Shown here: one piece after another, positions 1 through 7,846 of the stretch
How positions within the stretch are numbered: position 1 is the stretch's first letter
Layout of the letters: the number at the start of each line of letters is the position of its first letter
From: Streptomyces sp. VRA16 Mangrove soil
GTDB taxonomy: Bacteria; Actinomycetota; Actinomycetes; Streptomycetales; Streptomycetaceae
DNA length: 64,000 nt
Assembly (NCBI RefSeq): GCF_017377775.1
Contig: NZ_JAFVLN010000003.1
Location: 496,001 to 560,000 of the forward strand
Direction: 5' to 3'
The notes under the pieces: model-generated
What the model saw: the letters and a program-made list of their open reading frames with translations, nothing else
What the model was told of the DNA's origin: nothing
The model's database searches: none
Position numbers and translations under genes: made by a program

Positions 1-558
1 GTACACGGCGACGGTCTCGCCCCCGCGGACGCGCGCCGAGTGGTGCACGGCGCCGTAGCCGGTGAGGACGGCGCAGCCGAGCAGGGCGGCGTCGGTGAGC
101 GGGACGCCGTCCGGGACCGGCAGGACGGTGTTCGCGGCGACGACCGTCTCCTCGGCGAACGCGGCGACGTTCAGCCCCGGGTGGAGGTCGGAGCCGTCGG
201 ATGCCCTCTTCGCGTACACGTTCGCCGAACCGGCCAGCGCGTTCGCGCACAGCCACACCTCACCGAGCGAGCACGCATGGCAACTGCCGCACGAGGGAGC
301 CCAGTTGAGGACGACACCGTCACCGGGGGCGACGTGGGTGACGCCCTCGCCGACGGAGACGACGGTGCCGGCGCCCTCGTGGCCGAGGACGGCGGGGAGC
401 GGCACGCGCATGGTGCCGTTGGTCAGGGACAGGTCGGAGTGGCAGACCCCGGCGGCGGCGAGCCGGACGCGGACCTGCCCGGGGCCGGGCTCGGGCAGGT
501 CGATGTCGGTGATCTCCAGCGGGGAGCCGACGGCGGTGCATACAGCGGCGCGGACCAT
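1..558 (-). CDS. Zinc-dependent alcohol dehydrogenase, partial (3' end outside window)
   Basis: This is the N-terminal 186 residues of a medium-chain, zinc-dependent alcohol dehydrogenase. It starts at the ATG read from 558 and runs off the left edge. The GroES-like catalytic fold is clear: GVCHSD supplies the first catalytic-zinc cysteine (about residue 39) and GHEGAG the His/Glu pair. A structural-zinc cluster of four cysteines follows (CGSCHAC plus a further Cys). The NAD-binding Rossmann part lies mostly outside the window. It begins 23 bases after the stop of the aldehyde dehydrogenase on the same strand. The pair therefore probably forms an operon oxidising an alcohol through its aldehyde to an acid. 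The natural substrate cannot be read from the sequence. Confidence 0.93.
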   Translation of the reverse strand, partial: MVRAAVCTAVGSPLEITDIDLPEPGPGQVRVRLAAAGVCHSDLSLTNGTMRVPLPAVLGHEGAGTVVSVGEGVTHVAPGDGVVLNWAPSCGSCHACSLGEVWLCANALAGSANVYAKRASDGSDLHPGLNVAAFAEETVVAANTVLPVPDGVPLTDAALLGCAVLTGYGAVHHSARVRGGETVAVY

Positions 559-581
559 GTGTTCGCGAACTCCCTCGGGAA

Positions 582-1970
582 TCAGAACTGCAGGGACTTG
601 GTCTGGAGGTACTCGCTCAGGCCGTGCGTGCCGAGCTCACGGCCGACGCCCGACTGCTTGTAACCGCCGAACGGGGCAAGGGGGTTGAAGCGTCCCCCGT
701 TGATGTCGACCTGGCCGGTGTCCATGCGGCGGGCGAAGGCGACGGCCTCCGTCTCGTCGCCGGCCCAGACCGCGCCCGCGAGCCCGTACACGGTGCCGTT
801 GGCGATGCGCAGGGCGTCGTCCTCGTCCTCGTACCGGATGATCGAGACGACCGGGCCGAAGATCTCCTCTTGCGCGATGGTCATCTCGGGCCTGACGTCG
901 GCGAAGACGGTCGGGGCGACGAAGTAGCCCTTGTCGTGCGGGGTTTCGGTGCCGCCGACGACGAGCCTGGCACCCTCCTCGACGCCCTTCTCGATGTAGC
1001 CGCGCACCCGTGCCTGCTGCTTGGCGTTGACGAGCGGGCCGATGCGGTCGCCGTACTTGGCGGCGGCACCCTTCGCGAGCTCCACGGCCTCGTCGTACTG
1101 GGAGGTGTGTACGAGCATCCGGGTCCAGGCGCTGCACGTCTGGCCGGAGTTGCCCATGACGTTGGCGATGCCGACGTTGACGGCCTTGGCGAGGTCCGCG
1201 CTCGGCAGGATGACGTTCGCCGACTTGCCGCCGAGTTCCAGGGCCACGCGCTTGACGGCCGCGCCCGCCGTCGCGCCGATCTGCTTGCCGACCGCCGTGG
1301 AGCCGGTGAAGGAGACGAGGTCGACGTCCGGGTGCTCGGCGAGCGCCTGGCCCGCGACCGTGCCGATCCCGGTGACCAGGTTGAAGACACCGGCGGGGAT
1401 CCCCGCCTCGTCGACGGCCTCCGCGAACAGCTGGGCGGTCAGCGGGGTGTCCTCGGCCGGCTTGAGGACGACCGTGCAGCCGGCCGCGAGCGCCGGGGCG
1501 ACCTTCGCGACGATCTGGTGCAGCGGGTAGTTCCAGGGCGTGATGGCGCCGACGACGCCGACCGGCTCGGAGTAGACGGTGGAGTTGCCGACCTTCTCCT
1601 CGAAGGGGTGGGAGGCGGCCAGTTCGGCGTAGGAGCCCGCCACCAGGACCGGTACGCCCGCGTGCACCATCTGCGAGAACGGGAGGGGCGCGCCGAGCTC
1701 GGCGGTGACCGTCTCGGCGATCTCGTCCTTGCGGGCCACGAGCACGTCGCGCAGGGCGGCGATGCGGGCGGCGCGCTCGGCGGGCGGGGTCGCGGCCCAG
1801 GCCGGGAAGGCGGCGCGGGCGGCGCGCACCGCGGTGTCGACGTCCTCGGCGGTGCCCGCGGGGACATGGCCGATCACCGACTCGTCGGCCGGGTTGACGA
1901 CGGCGATCGTCTCGCTGGTCGCGGCGGCGCGCCACTCGCCGCCGATGTACATCCCCTCGTGGGCCTTCAT
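582..1970 (-). CDS. NAD(P)-dependent aldehyde dehydrogenase
   Basis: A 462-residue aldehyde dehydrogenase oxidising an aldehyde to its carboxylate in the cytoplasm. The family signatures are intact: the general-base motif LELGGKSAN and the nucleophile motif NSGQTCSAW with the catalytic cysteine, about 30 residues apart. The cofactor-binding [10 protein letters not shown] and the C-terminal [14 protein letters not shown] are also present. Length is slightly below the usual 480-500 because the N terminus is short. The ATG has a good ribosome site (AGGGAG) on the minus strand. It is the first gene of the pair with the alcohol dehydrogenase. Transcription diverges from the protease cassette across 1971-2149. 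Substrate unknown. Confidence 0.95.
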   Translation of the reverse strand: MKAHEGMYIGGEWRAAATSETIAVVNPADESVIGHVPAGTAEDVDTAVRAARAAFPAWAATPPAERAARIAALRDVLVARKDEIAETVTAELGAPLPFSQMVHAGVPVLVAGSYAELAASHPFEEKVGNSTVYSEPVGVVGAITPWNYPLHQIVAKVAPALAAGCTVVLKPAEDTPLTAQLFAEAVDEAGIPAGVFNLVTGIGTVAGQALAEHPDVDLVSFTGSTAVGKQIGATAGAAVKRVALELGGKSANVILPSADLAKAVNVGIANVMGNSGQTCSAWTRMLVHTSQYDEAVELAKGAAAKYGDRIGPLVNAKQQARVRGYIEKGVEEGARLVVGGTETPHDKGYFVAPTVFADVRPEMTIAQEEIFGPVVSIIRYEDEDDALRIANGTVYGLAGAVWAGDETEAVAFARRMDTGQVDINGGRFNPLAPFGGYKQSGVGRELGTHGLSEYLQTKSLQF

Positions 1971-2073
1971 GGCTCTCCCTCCGGTACCGCGTGTGTGGTG
2001 CTGGTCGTTCCGCGCCCCAAACTAGCGGTGATAGTTTTCGGGCGCCAGGGACCGGCCGGAGACCCCCGTCACG

Positions 2074-2113
2074 CTGCCAGTAATTCCTCAGTAACGGCAC
2101 CTTTCTAGCGTGC
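2074..2113 (+). promoter_or_regulatory. Candidate SARP-type promoter of protease cassette 1
   Basis: A 40-base block 36 bases upstream of the protease start is repeated with 35 of 40 identities upstream of the second cassette (7770-7809). It holds two direct CAGTAA copies at 2078 and 2089, an 11-base period, followed 11 bases later by a -10-like TAGCGT at 2106. SARP activators are known to bind direct repeats with an 11-base period just upstream of the -10 box. A SARP-family regulator is encoded at 13495. The link between regulator and site is inference. Confidence 0.55.
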
Positions 2114-2149
2114 GAACTCCCCCGTACCGTTCCCGGAGGAGTGCCCCCG

Positions 2150-4726
2150 ATGCACCTGCCCCGACCGCCCCGGCGGAGATCCGCCTCTTGGGCGGCGGCC
2201 GCGTTCACCGCGACCGCGCTGATCACCGGCGTCATGCCGGCCGTCGCCGCCGACGCCTCGTCCGCCACCACGGACACCGCGAAGATCGACTCGGCGCTCA
2301 GCAGCGCCGTCGCCAAGGGCGGCGAGGCGAAGTTCTTCGTCGTCCTCAAGGACCGGGCCGATCTGACGTCCGCCAAGAAGCAGTCCACGCACGCGAAGGC
2401 CGCCGCCGCCGCGTACAAGGCGCTGAAGACCAACGCAGCGGACAACCAGAAGTCCCTCGCCGCCTTCCTCGACAAGGAGAAGGTCGGGCACAAGGACTAC
2501 TGGATCACCAACGCCATCGAGGTCACCGGCGGCAAGAAGCTCGTCGACGAGCTCGCGAAGCGCTCCGACGTGAAGGAACTCGTCAAGGCGCGCACGTACA
2601 AGCTCGACGACATCGAGACGTCCGACGCCAAGGTCACCGGCGCGCGCACCACCGCCGACGGCAGCACGGTCAGTGACGCCTCGCCGACGTGGGGTGTCAC
2701 CGACATCAAGGCCGACCAGGTCTGGGACCAGTACAAGGACCGCGGCGAGGGCATCGTCGTCGCCAGCGTCGACTCGGGTGTGCAGTACGACCACCCGGAC
2801 CTCGTCGCCAACTATCGCGGCAACAACGGCGACGGCACGTTCTCCAACGACTACAACTTCTACGACCCGTCGGGCACGTGCGCCACCAGCACCACCCCGT
2901 GCGACAACGCGGGCCACGGCACCCACACCATGGGCACGATGGTCGGCAAGAACGGCATCGGTGTCGCGCCGAACGCCAAGTGGATCGCCGCCAAGGGCTG
3001 CGAGTCCGACTCCTGCGCGGACGAGAACCTGCTCGCCGCGGGCCAGTGGATCCTCGCGCCGACCGACCACAACGGTCTGAACCCGCGCCCGGACCTCGCC
3101 CCGAACATCGTCAACAACTCGTGGGGCGGCGGCGTCACGACGTTCTACAAGGACATCGTCGAGGCCTGGAACTCCGCGGGCATCTTCGAGGCGTTCGCCG
3201 CCGGCAACGACGGTGACGGCACGACCTGCTCCACCACCCGCGCGCCCGGTGCGCAGGACACGTCCTACGGCGTCGGCGCGTACAACTCCGCCGGCTCGAT
3301 CACCGACTTCTCCGGCTTCGGCCCCTCCCCGGTCGACGGCTCGGCCAAGCCGAACATCTCGGCGCCGGGCGAGGACATCACCTCGGCGTGGCCGGGCTCC
3401 TCGTACAACACCATCAACGGTACGTCGATGGCGACCCCGCACGTCGCGGGCGCCGTGGCCCTGCTGTGGTCGGAGGCCCCCTCGCTGATCGGCAAGATCG
3501 ACGAGACCCGCGCGCTCCTCAACGAGGGCGCGCGTGACGTCGACGACACCCACTGCGGTGGCACCGCCGGCATGAACAACGTCTGGGGCGAGGGCAAGCT
3601 CGACATCCTCACCTCCATCGACAAGGCCCCGCACACCGCGGCCGACGTCACCGGCAAGGTCACCGACAAGGCGACCGGCGCGGGCCTGCCCCACGTCACC
3701 GTGACGGCCAACGACGGCGCCGGCACGGTCCGCACCGTCACCACCGGCGCCGACGGCAGCTACCGGCTGACGCTGCCTCCGGCCACGTACACCTTCAGCT
3801 TCAGCACCTACGGCTACGCGAACGGCTCGGCGAACGGTGTCACCCTCACCACCGGCCAGGCCCTCACGCAGGACGTGGCGCTGACCGCGGCTCCCTCGCA
3901 CAAGGTCTCCGGCACCGTCCTCGACGTCACCGGCAAGCCCCTGCCCGGCGCGACGATCGAGCTGAACGGCTCGCCGCTGGACAACACCACCACCGACGCC
4001 CAGGGTCAGTACTCCTTCGCCAAGGTCTCCGAGGGCTCCTACAACCTCGTGGTGAAGCCGGCCGCCCCCGTGCTGTGCAACGGCGTCTCCAACGGCTCCG
4101 CCACCGTCGGCTCCGCGGACCTGACCAAGAACGTCCAGGTCCCCAACCGCACCGACAACTCGGGCAACTCCTGCGCCCCGGCCACCTACTCGTGGATCAA
4201 GGGCTCCAGCAAGGTCTCCCTGACCGGTGACGAGGACTCCGCGAAGGTCACGCTGCCCTTCCCGGTCAAGCACTACGGCGTCTCGTACACCTCGGCCTCC
4301 GTCACCACGGACGGCCTGGTCAACTTCCTGTCCTCGCGCACCGGCGACTACAGCAACACCAAGCTGCCGGCGACCGGCGCGAACGGTGTCAAGGGCATCC
4401 TCGCCCCGCTGTGGGACGACCTGACGCTGGACAACAAGTCCTCCGTGCAGACCGCCACCACCGGCACCGCAGGCAGCCGCAAGTTCGCCATCGTGTGGAA
4501 CAACGCCGCCTACGCGAACGGCACGTCGGGCCGCGCCACCTTCGAGGCCGTCTTCGACGAGGCCACCGGCGCCGTGACCTTCCAGTACCAGTCCGTCGCG
4601 GACAAGGGCGCGGGCGCCACCGTCGGCATCGAGAACCAGGCGGGCACCGACGCCCTCCAGTACTCCTACAACCAGCCCGTGATCGGCAACGGCACCGCCG
4701 TCACCTTCACGCAGGGAGCCAAGTGA
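2150..4726 (+). CDS. Secreted subtilisin-like (S8) serine protease, copy 1
   Basis: An 858-residue exported protease. In order: signal peptide (about 1-35, ending VAADAS), an I9-type propeptide (about 40-165), an S8 catalytic domain with Asp208 (ASVDSGVQ), His256 (GHGTHTMG) and Ser426 (GTSMATPH), and two carboxypeptidase-regulatory-like beta-sandwich repeats (about 500-660). The last is a C-terminal domain of about 180 residues that I do not recognise by name. ATG 2150 is chosen over the in-frame GTG at 2141. The GGAGGA ribosome site ends 9 bases before the ATG, and the paralogue at 7847 begins with the same MHLPRPPRRR. The stop overlaps the start of the next gene (TGATG), indicating translational coupling. 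Substrate unknown; the accessory domains suggest binding to a cell-surface or polymeric target. Confidence 0.93.
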   Translation: MHLPRPPRRRSASWAAAAFTATALITGVMPAVAADASSATTDTAKIDSALSSAVAKGGEAKFFVVLKDRADLTSAKKQSTHAKAAAAAYKALKTNAADNQKSLAAFLDKEKVGHKDYWITNAIEVTGGKKLVDELAKRSDVKELVKARTYKLDDIETSDAKVTGARTTADGSTVSDASPTWGVTDIKADQVWDQYKDRGEGIVVASVDSGVQYDHPDLVANYRGNNGDGTFSNDYNFYDPSGTCATSTTPCDNAGHGTHTMGTMVGKNGIGVAPNAKWIAAKGCESDSCADENLLAAGQWILAPTDHNGLNPRPDLAPNIVNNSWGGGVTTFYKDIVEAWNSAGIFEAFAAGNDGDGTTCSTTRAPGAQDTSYGVGAYNSAGSITDFSGFGPSPVDGSAKPNISAPGEDITSAWPGSSYNTINGTSMATPHVAGAVALLWSEAPSLIGKIDETRALLNEGARDVDDTHCGGTAGMNNVWGEGKLDILTSIDKAPHTAADVTGKVTDKATGAGLPHVTVTANDGAGTVRTVTTGADGSYRLTLPPATYTFSFSTYGYANGSANGVTLTTGQALTQDVALTAAPSHKVSGTVLDVTGKPLPGATIELNGSPLDNTTTDAQGQYSFAKVSEGSYNLVVKPAAPVLCNGVSNGSATVGSADLTKNVQVPNRTDNSGNSCAPATYSWIKGSSKVSLTGDEDSAKVTLPFPVKHYGVSYTSASVTTDGLVNFLSSRTGDYSNTKLPATGANGVKGILAPLWDDLTLDNKSSVQTATTGTAGSRKFAIVWNNAAYANGTSGRATFEAVFDEATGAVTFQYQSVADKGAGATVGIENQAGTDALQYSYNQPVIGNGTAVTFTQGAK

Positions 4727-7680
4727 TGAGAGCCCACCACTCCAAGCGGGCCCTGACGCTCGCCTCCGCCCTGGTGGCGGCGGGTCTGGCCCTGACCTCT
4801 GCGCCGCACGCGCTGGCCGCCGACGGTGACGACGCGGTCATGAAGCTGACCAGCAGCCAGGCCGAGAAGCTCGCCGAGCACATGAACGTCGACGTGTACG
4901 GCGACCAGACGGCCGCCGGCACGGACACGGACTCCGGTACGGATGCCGCTACCGACTCCGCCACGGACTCCGGGTCCGGTACCTCAGCCACGACCGACGA
5001 CGCCTCGGTCGCCGGCGTGGGCGCGAAGGTCACTTTCAACGCCAAGTCCACGCTGGAGGGCGTGCGCGGCCTCGCCGACACGGTGGCCGCCGCGAACGGC
5101 CAGTACTACACCGTGAACAGCCTCGGCAGCGTCCAGCTGCACAACGCCGACGGCTCCACCGCCTGGGCCCGCACCAACGCCTCGCTGTACACGGACTGGC
5201 AGGTCAAGCCGCTGCAGGTGTGGCGGACCGAGCCGTACCCGGCTCACATCGTGATGGGCTACAACGCCGTCAGCCCGTTCTCGCCCGAATCCGACCAGGG
5301 CTACGACACCGCGGACCTGACCGGCGACGGAACGCCCGACATCGTCACCTCGGCCGCCGTCGGCTTCCCTCCCACACCCCGGGCGTTCACCTCGCCGGGC
5401 TCCTCGCTGAGCCAGGGCACGTTCGTGACCGTCATGGACGGCAAGACCGGCAAGACGCTCTGGTCGAAGCTGTATTCGTACGTCACCAAGGTCAAGGTCG
5501 TCGACGGCACGCTGGTCCTCGCGAACTCGCCCCGCTACAACTCGGTCGCCCCGGCCTCCGAGACGGCCACCCTCACGGGCATCCGTTTCGGGTACGCCGA
5601 CGGCGCCCTGACCCCGTCCTCGACGTGGACGTACGACACCAAGGAGACCCGCGTCGTCAGCTGGGGCGCCCTGGAGAGCACGGGCGACGGAAAGTTCGCC
5701 GCGTCCTGGAGCCTGGACAAGACCGCCGATGCGGCCGGGCACGGCACCACCGTCCTCCTGAACGCCGACGACGGCTCCGTGGACTGGACGAGCGACAGCG
5801 ATCTGTACGGCCGCCAGCTCCACCTGGACGCCGCGCGCGGCCGCCTCGTCGCCCTGGAGCAGCCAGACTCCCGCGACGCGGTCGCCTACTCGATCGTCGC
5901 GTACGACCTCAAGAGCGGTGAGCGCACGACGCTGACCAGCCGTGAGAACTCCATCGCCACCGCCCTCACGGTCGGTGACGCGGCGTCCGGCGACGGCGCG
6001 GAGTACGCGGTGAGCGAGGCGACGCTCGACGAGAACTACACCATCAACGCCAGCACCATCCGCGTCCTGAAGGGCACGGACGGCTCGACGCTCAAGTGGG
6101 CGTACACCTTCAAGCGCGACGCCACCAACCCCGGCGCCGACGGCCCCATCGTCTGGCGCCTGGACACGGCCGGCGGCAAGCTCGTCAGCTCGGCGCGGAA
6201 CGACAGGGACATCGCCGACGCCGACAACACGGACGAACTGCGCTACGGCGCCCTCACCTTGTTCAACAGCAACGGCGCCGTCGGCTGGCGGCAGGACGGC
6301 GTGAGCGCGTCGCCGATGTTCCACGAGCTGTTCAGGTCCGGCGACACCGACCTCGTGCGCACCGTCGACATGGACCAGAACATCCACACCTTCAATCTGG
6401 GCAGCGGCAAGGAGAAGGGCCTCACTCCGCTCCAGGGCGACCTGAACTACGGGCAGGCCGTCGACCTGAACGGTGACAAGAAGAAGGATCTCGTCGCCGG
6501 CGGCAACTCCGACGGCGTGTGGGCCTGGTCGGGCCCGTCCTTGGTCAACGGTGCGCCGAAGCAGCTGTGGCGGGCGACCGTCCCCGGCGAGGTGCACAAC
6601 ATCGCCACGGGTGACGTCAACGGCGACGGCAAGCCCGAGATCGTCGTCGCCGCCGACACCGCGACCGTCATCCTCGACGGCGCCACCGGCAAGACCCTGA
6701 CCACCATCGACGGCAACGGCCAGTACGTCCGCTCGGTGACGGTCGCGGACGTGAACGGCGACGGCAAGGACGAGGTCCTCGTCCCGACCGACGCCCTGCG
6801 CGTGTACGACGCGCGCGGCTCGGTGCTGTGGTCGTACTCCGCGCCGTCGAGCGCCGGTGACGTCGTCTTCTCCGACACGGTGTTCTCCGACAAGCAGGTG
6901 TACACCCAGTACGCCAGCCGGAACGCGCTCAAGCTCACCGACTCCGCCCAGAACGGCCTCGCCCTGAACGGCAAGGACGGCAAGGTCCTCTGGACGGCCG
7001 ACCCCAAGGCGCCGGCCAAGGCCGTCGACGGCAAGCTGCACGGTGCGGTCCTGGACCACGGCGTCTTCGCGTCGTCGAAGATCCCGTACGCGGACGGGCA
7101 CGCGGTCGTCTACACCTGGATCGCGATGACCGACCCGACCACGGCCGGCGACCTCAGCAGCGCCACCGCGCACACCGTCGTCGAGATCCGCGACGGACGC
7201 ACCGGGGAGGTGCTGCACACGAAGGTCACCGGCAGCCCCTGGTCGTTCGGCAACTACTTCATCGACGAGCAGGCGACGGGCACCGCTCCGCTGTACCAGA
7301 TGGGCTTCGGCGTGTGGTACGGCTTCGACGCCGACGGCAAGGAGACCTACAGCTCGGTGGTCGCGCCGCTGCGCCGGGCGCAGTTCATCACCGGACCCGG
7401 TGGACGCAAGCTGGTGGCGGGCGGCACCGAGTCAGGCCTCGGCGTGTGGGACCCGTCCCTGCTGACCACCGGCTACTCGTTCCAGTCCTCCACCGGCGGT
7501 GCGAGCCTGATGGGCGGCCGGAGCTACGTCGTCGCCGACCTCGACGGTGACGGCGTCGACGACATGGTGTCGCTGAACTTCGACCACCTGGGCAACAACC
7601 GGATGGCCGCCCTGCTGGGCGGCGGCGTCCTGTCCATCGACAACGCCATCCACCAGATGACCACGTACACGCTGTCCTGA
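4726..7680 (+). CDS. Secreted FG-GAP/VCBS beta-propeller protein, copy 1
   Basis: A 984-residue exported protein. A signal peptide (about 1-34) is followed by an acidic, Thr/Ser/Asp/Gly-rich linker (about 60-85). A long repeat domain comes next, with calcium-loop-like FG-GAP motifs such as DLTGDGTPD, DLNGDKKKD, DVNGDGKPE, DVNGDGKDE and DLDGDGVDD. These are typical of integrin-alpha-like beta-propellers that act in adhesion or protein binding. No catalytic motif is visible. It starts at the ATG overlapping the protease stop by one base, so the two products are probably made in a fixed ratio and may interact outside the cell. A perfect hairpin terminator follows at 7703. The homologue at 10444 is in the same position behind the second protease but is more diverged than the proteases are. 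Confidence 0.9.
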   Translation: MRAHHSKRALTLASALVAAGLALTSAPHALAADGDDAVMKLTSSQAEKLAEHMNVDVYGDQTAAGTDTDSGTDAATDSATDSGSGTSATTDDASVAGVGAKVTFNAKSTLEGVRGLADTVAAANGQYYTVNSLGSVQLHNADGSTAWARTNASLYTDWQVKPLQVWRTEPYPAHIVMGYNAVSPFSPESDQGYDTADLTGDGTPDIVTSAAVGFPPTPRAFTSPGSSLSQGTFVTVMDGKTGKTLWSKLYSYVTKVKVVDGTLVLANSPRYNSVAPASETATLTGIRFGYADGALTPSSTWTYDTKETRVVSWGALESTGDGKFAASWSLDKTADAAGHGTTVLLNADDGSVDWTSDSDLYGRQLHLDAARGRLVALEQPDSRDAVAYSIVAYDLKSGERTTLTSRENSIATALTVGDAASGDGAEYAVSEATLDENYTINASTIRVLKGTDGSTLKWAYTFKRDATNPGADGPIVWRLDTAGGKLVSSARNDRDIADADNTDELRYGALTLFNSNGAVGWRQDGVSASPMFHELFRSGDTDLVRTVDMDQNIHTFNLGSGKEKGLTPLQGDLNYGQAVDLNGDKKKDLVAGGNSDGVWAWSGPSLVNGAPKQLWRATVPGEVHNIATGDVNGDGKPEIVVAADTATVILDGATGKTLTTIDGNGQYVRSVTVADVNGDGKDEVLVPTDALRVYDARGSVLWSYSAPSSAGDVVFSDTVFSDKQVYTQYASRNALKLTDSAQNGLALNGKDGKVLWTADPKAPAKAVDGKLHGAVLDHGVFASSKIPYADGHAVVYTWIAMTDPTTAGDLSSATAHTVVEIRDGRTGEVLHTKVTGSPWSFGNYFIDEQATGTAPLYQMGFGVWYGFDADGKETYSSVVAPLRRAQFITGPGGRKLVAGGTESGLGVWDPSLLTTGYSFQSSTGGASLMGGRSYVVADLDGDGVDDMVSLNFDHLGNNRMAALLGGGVLSIDNAIHQMTTYTLS

Positions 7681-7702
7681 CCCGCACACAGCGGTAGCCG
7701 AC

Positions 7703-7735
7703 GAAACCCCCTGGGCGCCTCGCCCAGGGGGTTTC
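7703..7735 (+). terminator. Intrinsic terminator after cassette 1
   Basis: A perfect 15-base-pair stem (left arm 7703-7717, right arm 7721-7735, core CCCCTGGGCG) with a 3-base loop lies 22 bases after the stop of the VCBS gene. No long T tract follows, as is usual in Streptomyces. The stem sequence closely matches the terminator behind cassette 2. Confidence 0.85.
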
Positions 7736-7769
7736 TCGTGCTCACGGCCGCACCGCCACCCGTCCCCAA

Positions 7770-7809
7770 CTGCCAGTAATTCCCCAGTAACGGCGCCTGC
7801 CTACCGTGC
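7770..7809 (+). promoter_or_regulatory. Candidate SARP-type promoter of protease cassette 2
   Basis: Second copy of the 40-base block seen at 2074 (35 of 40 bases identical). CAGTAA direct repeats start at 7774 and 7785 (11-base period), and a -10-like TACCGT lies at 7802. The spacing of repeats and -10 is exactly as in copy 1, although the sequence between this block and the gene start has diverged. That pattern argues for functional constraint. Confidence 0.55.
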
Positions 7810-7846
7810 CCGCGATCTCGTCCCGACCCGGAGGAGCACACCCCTG

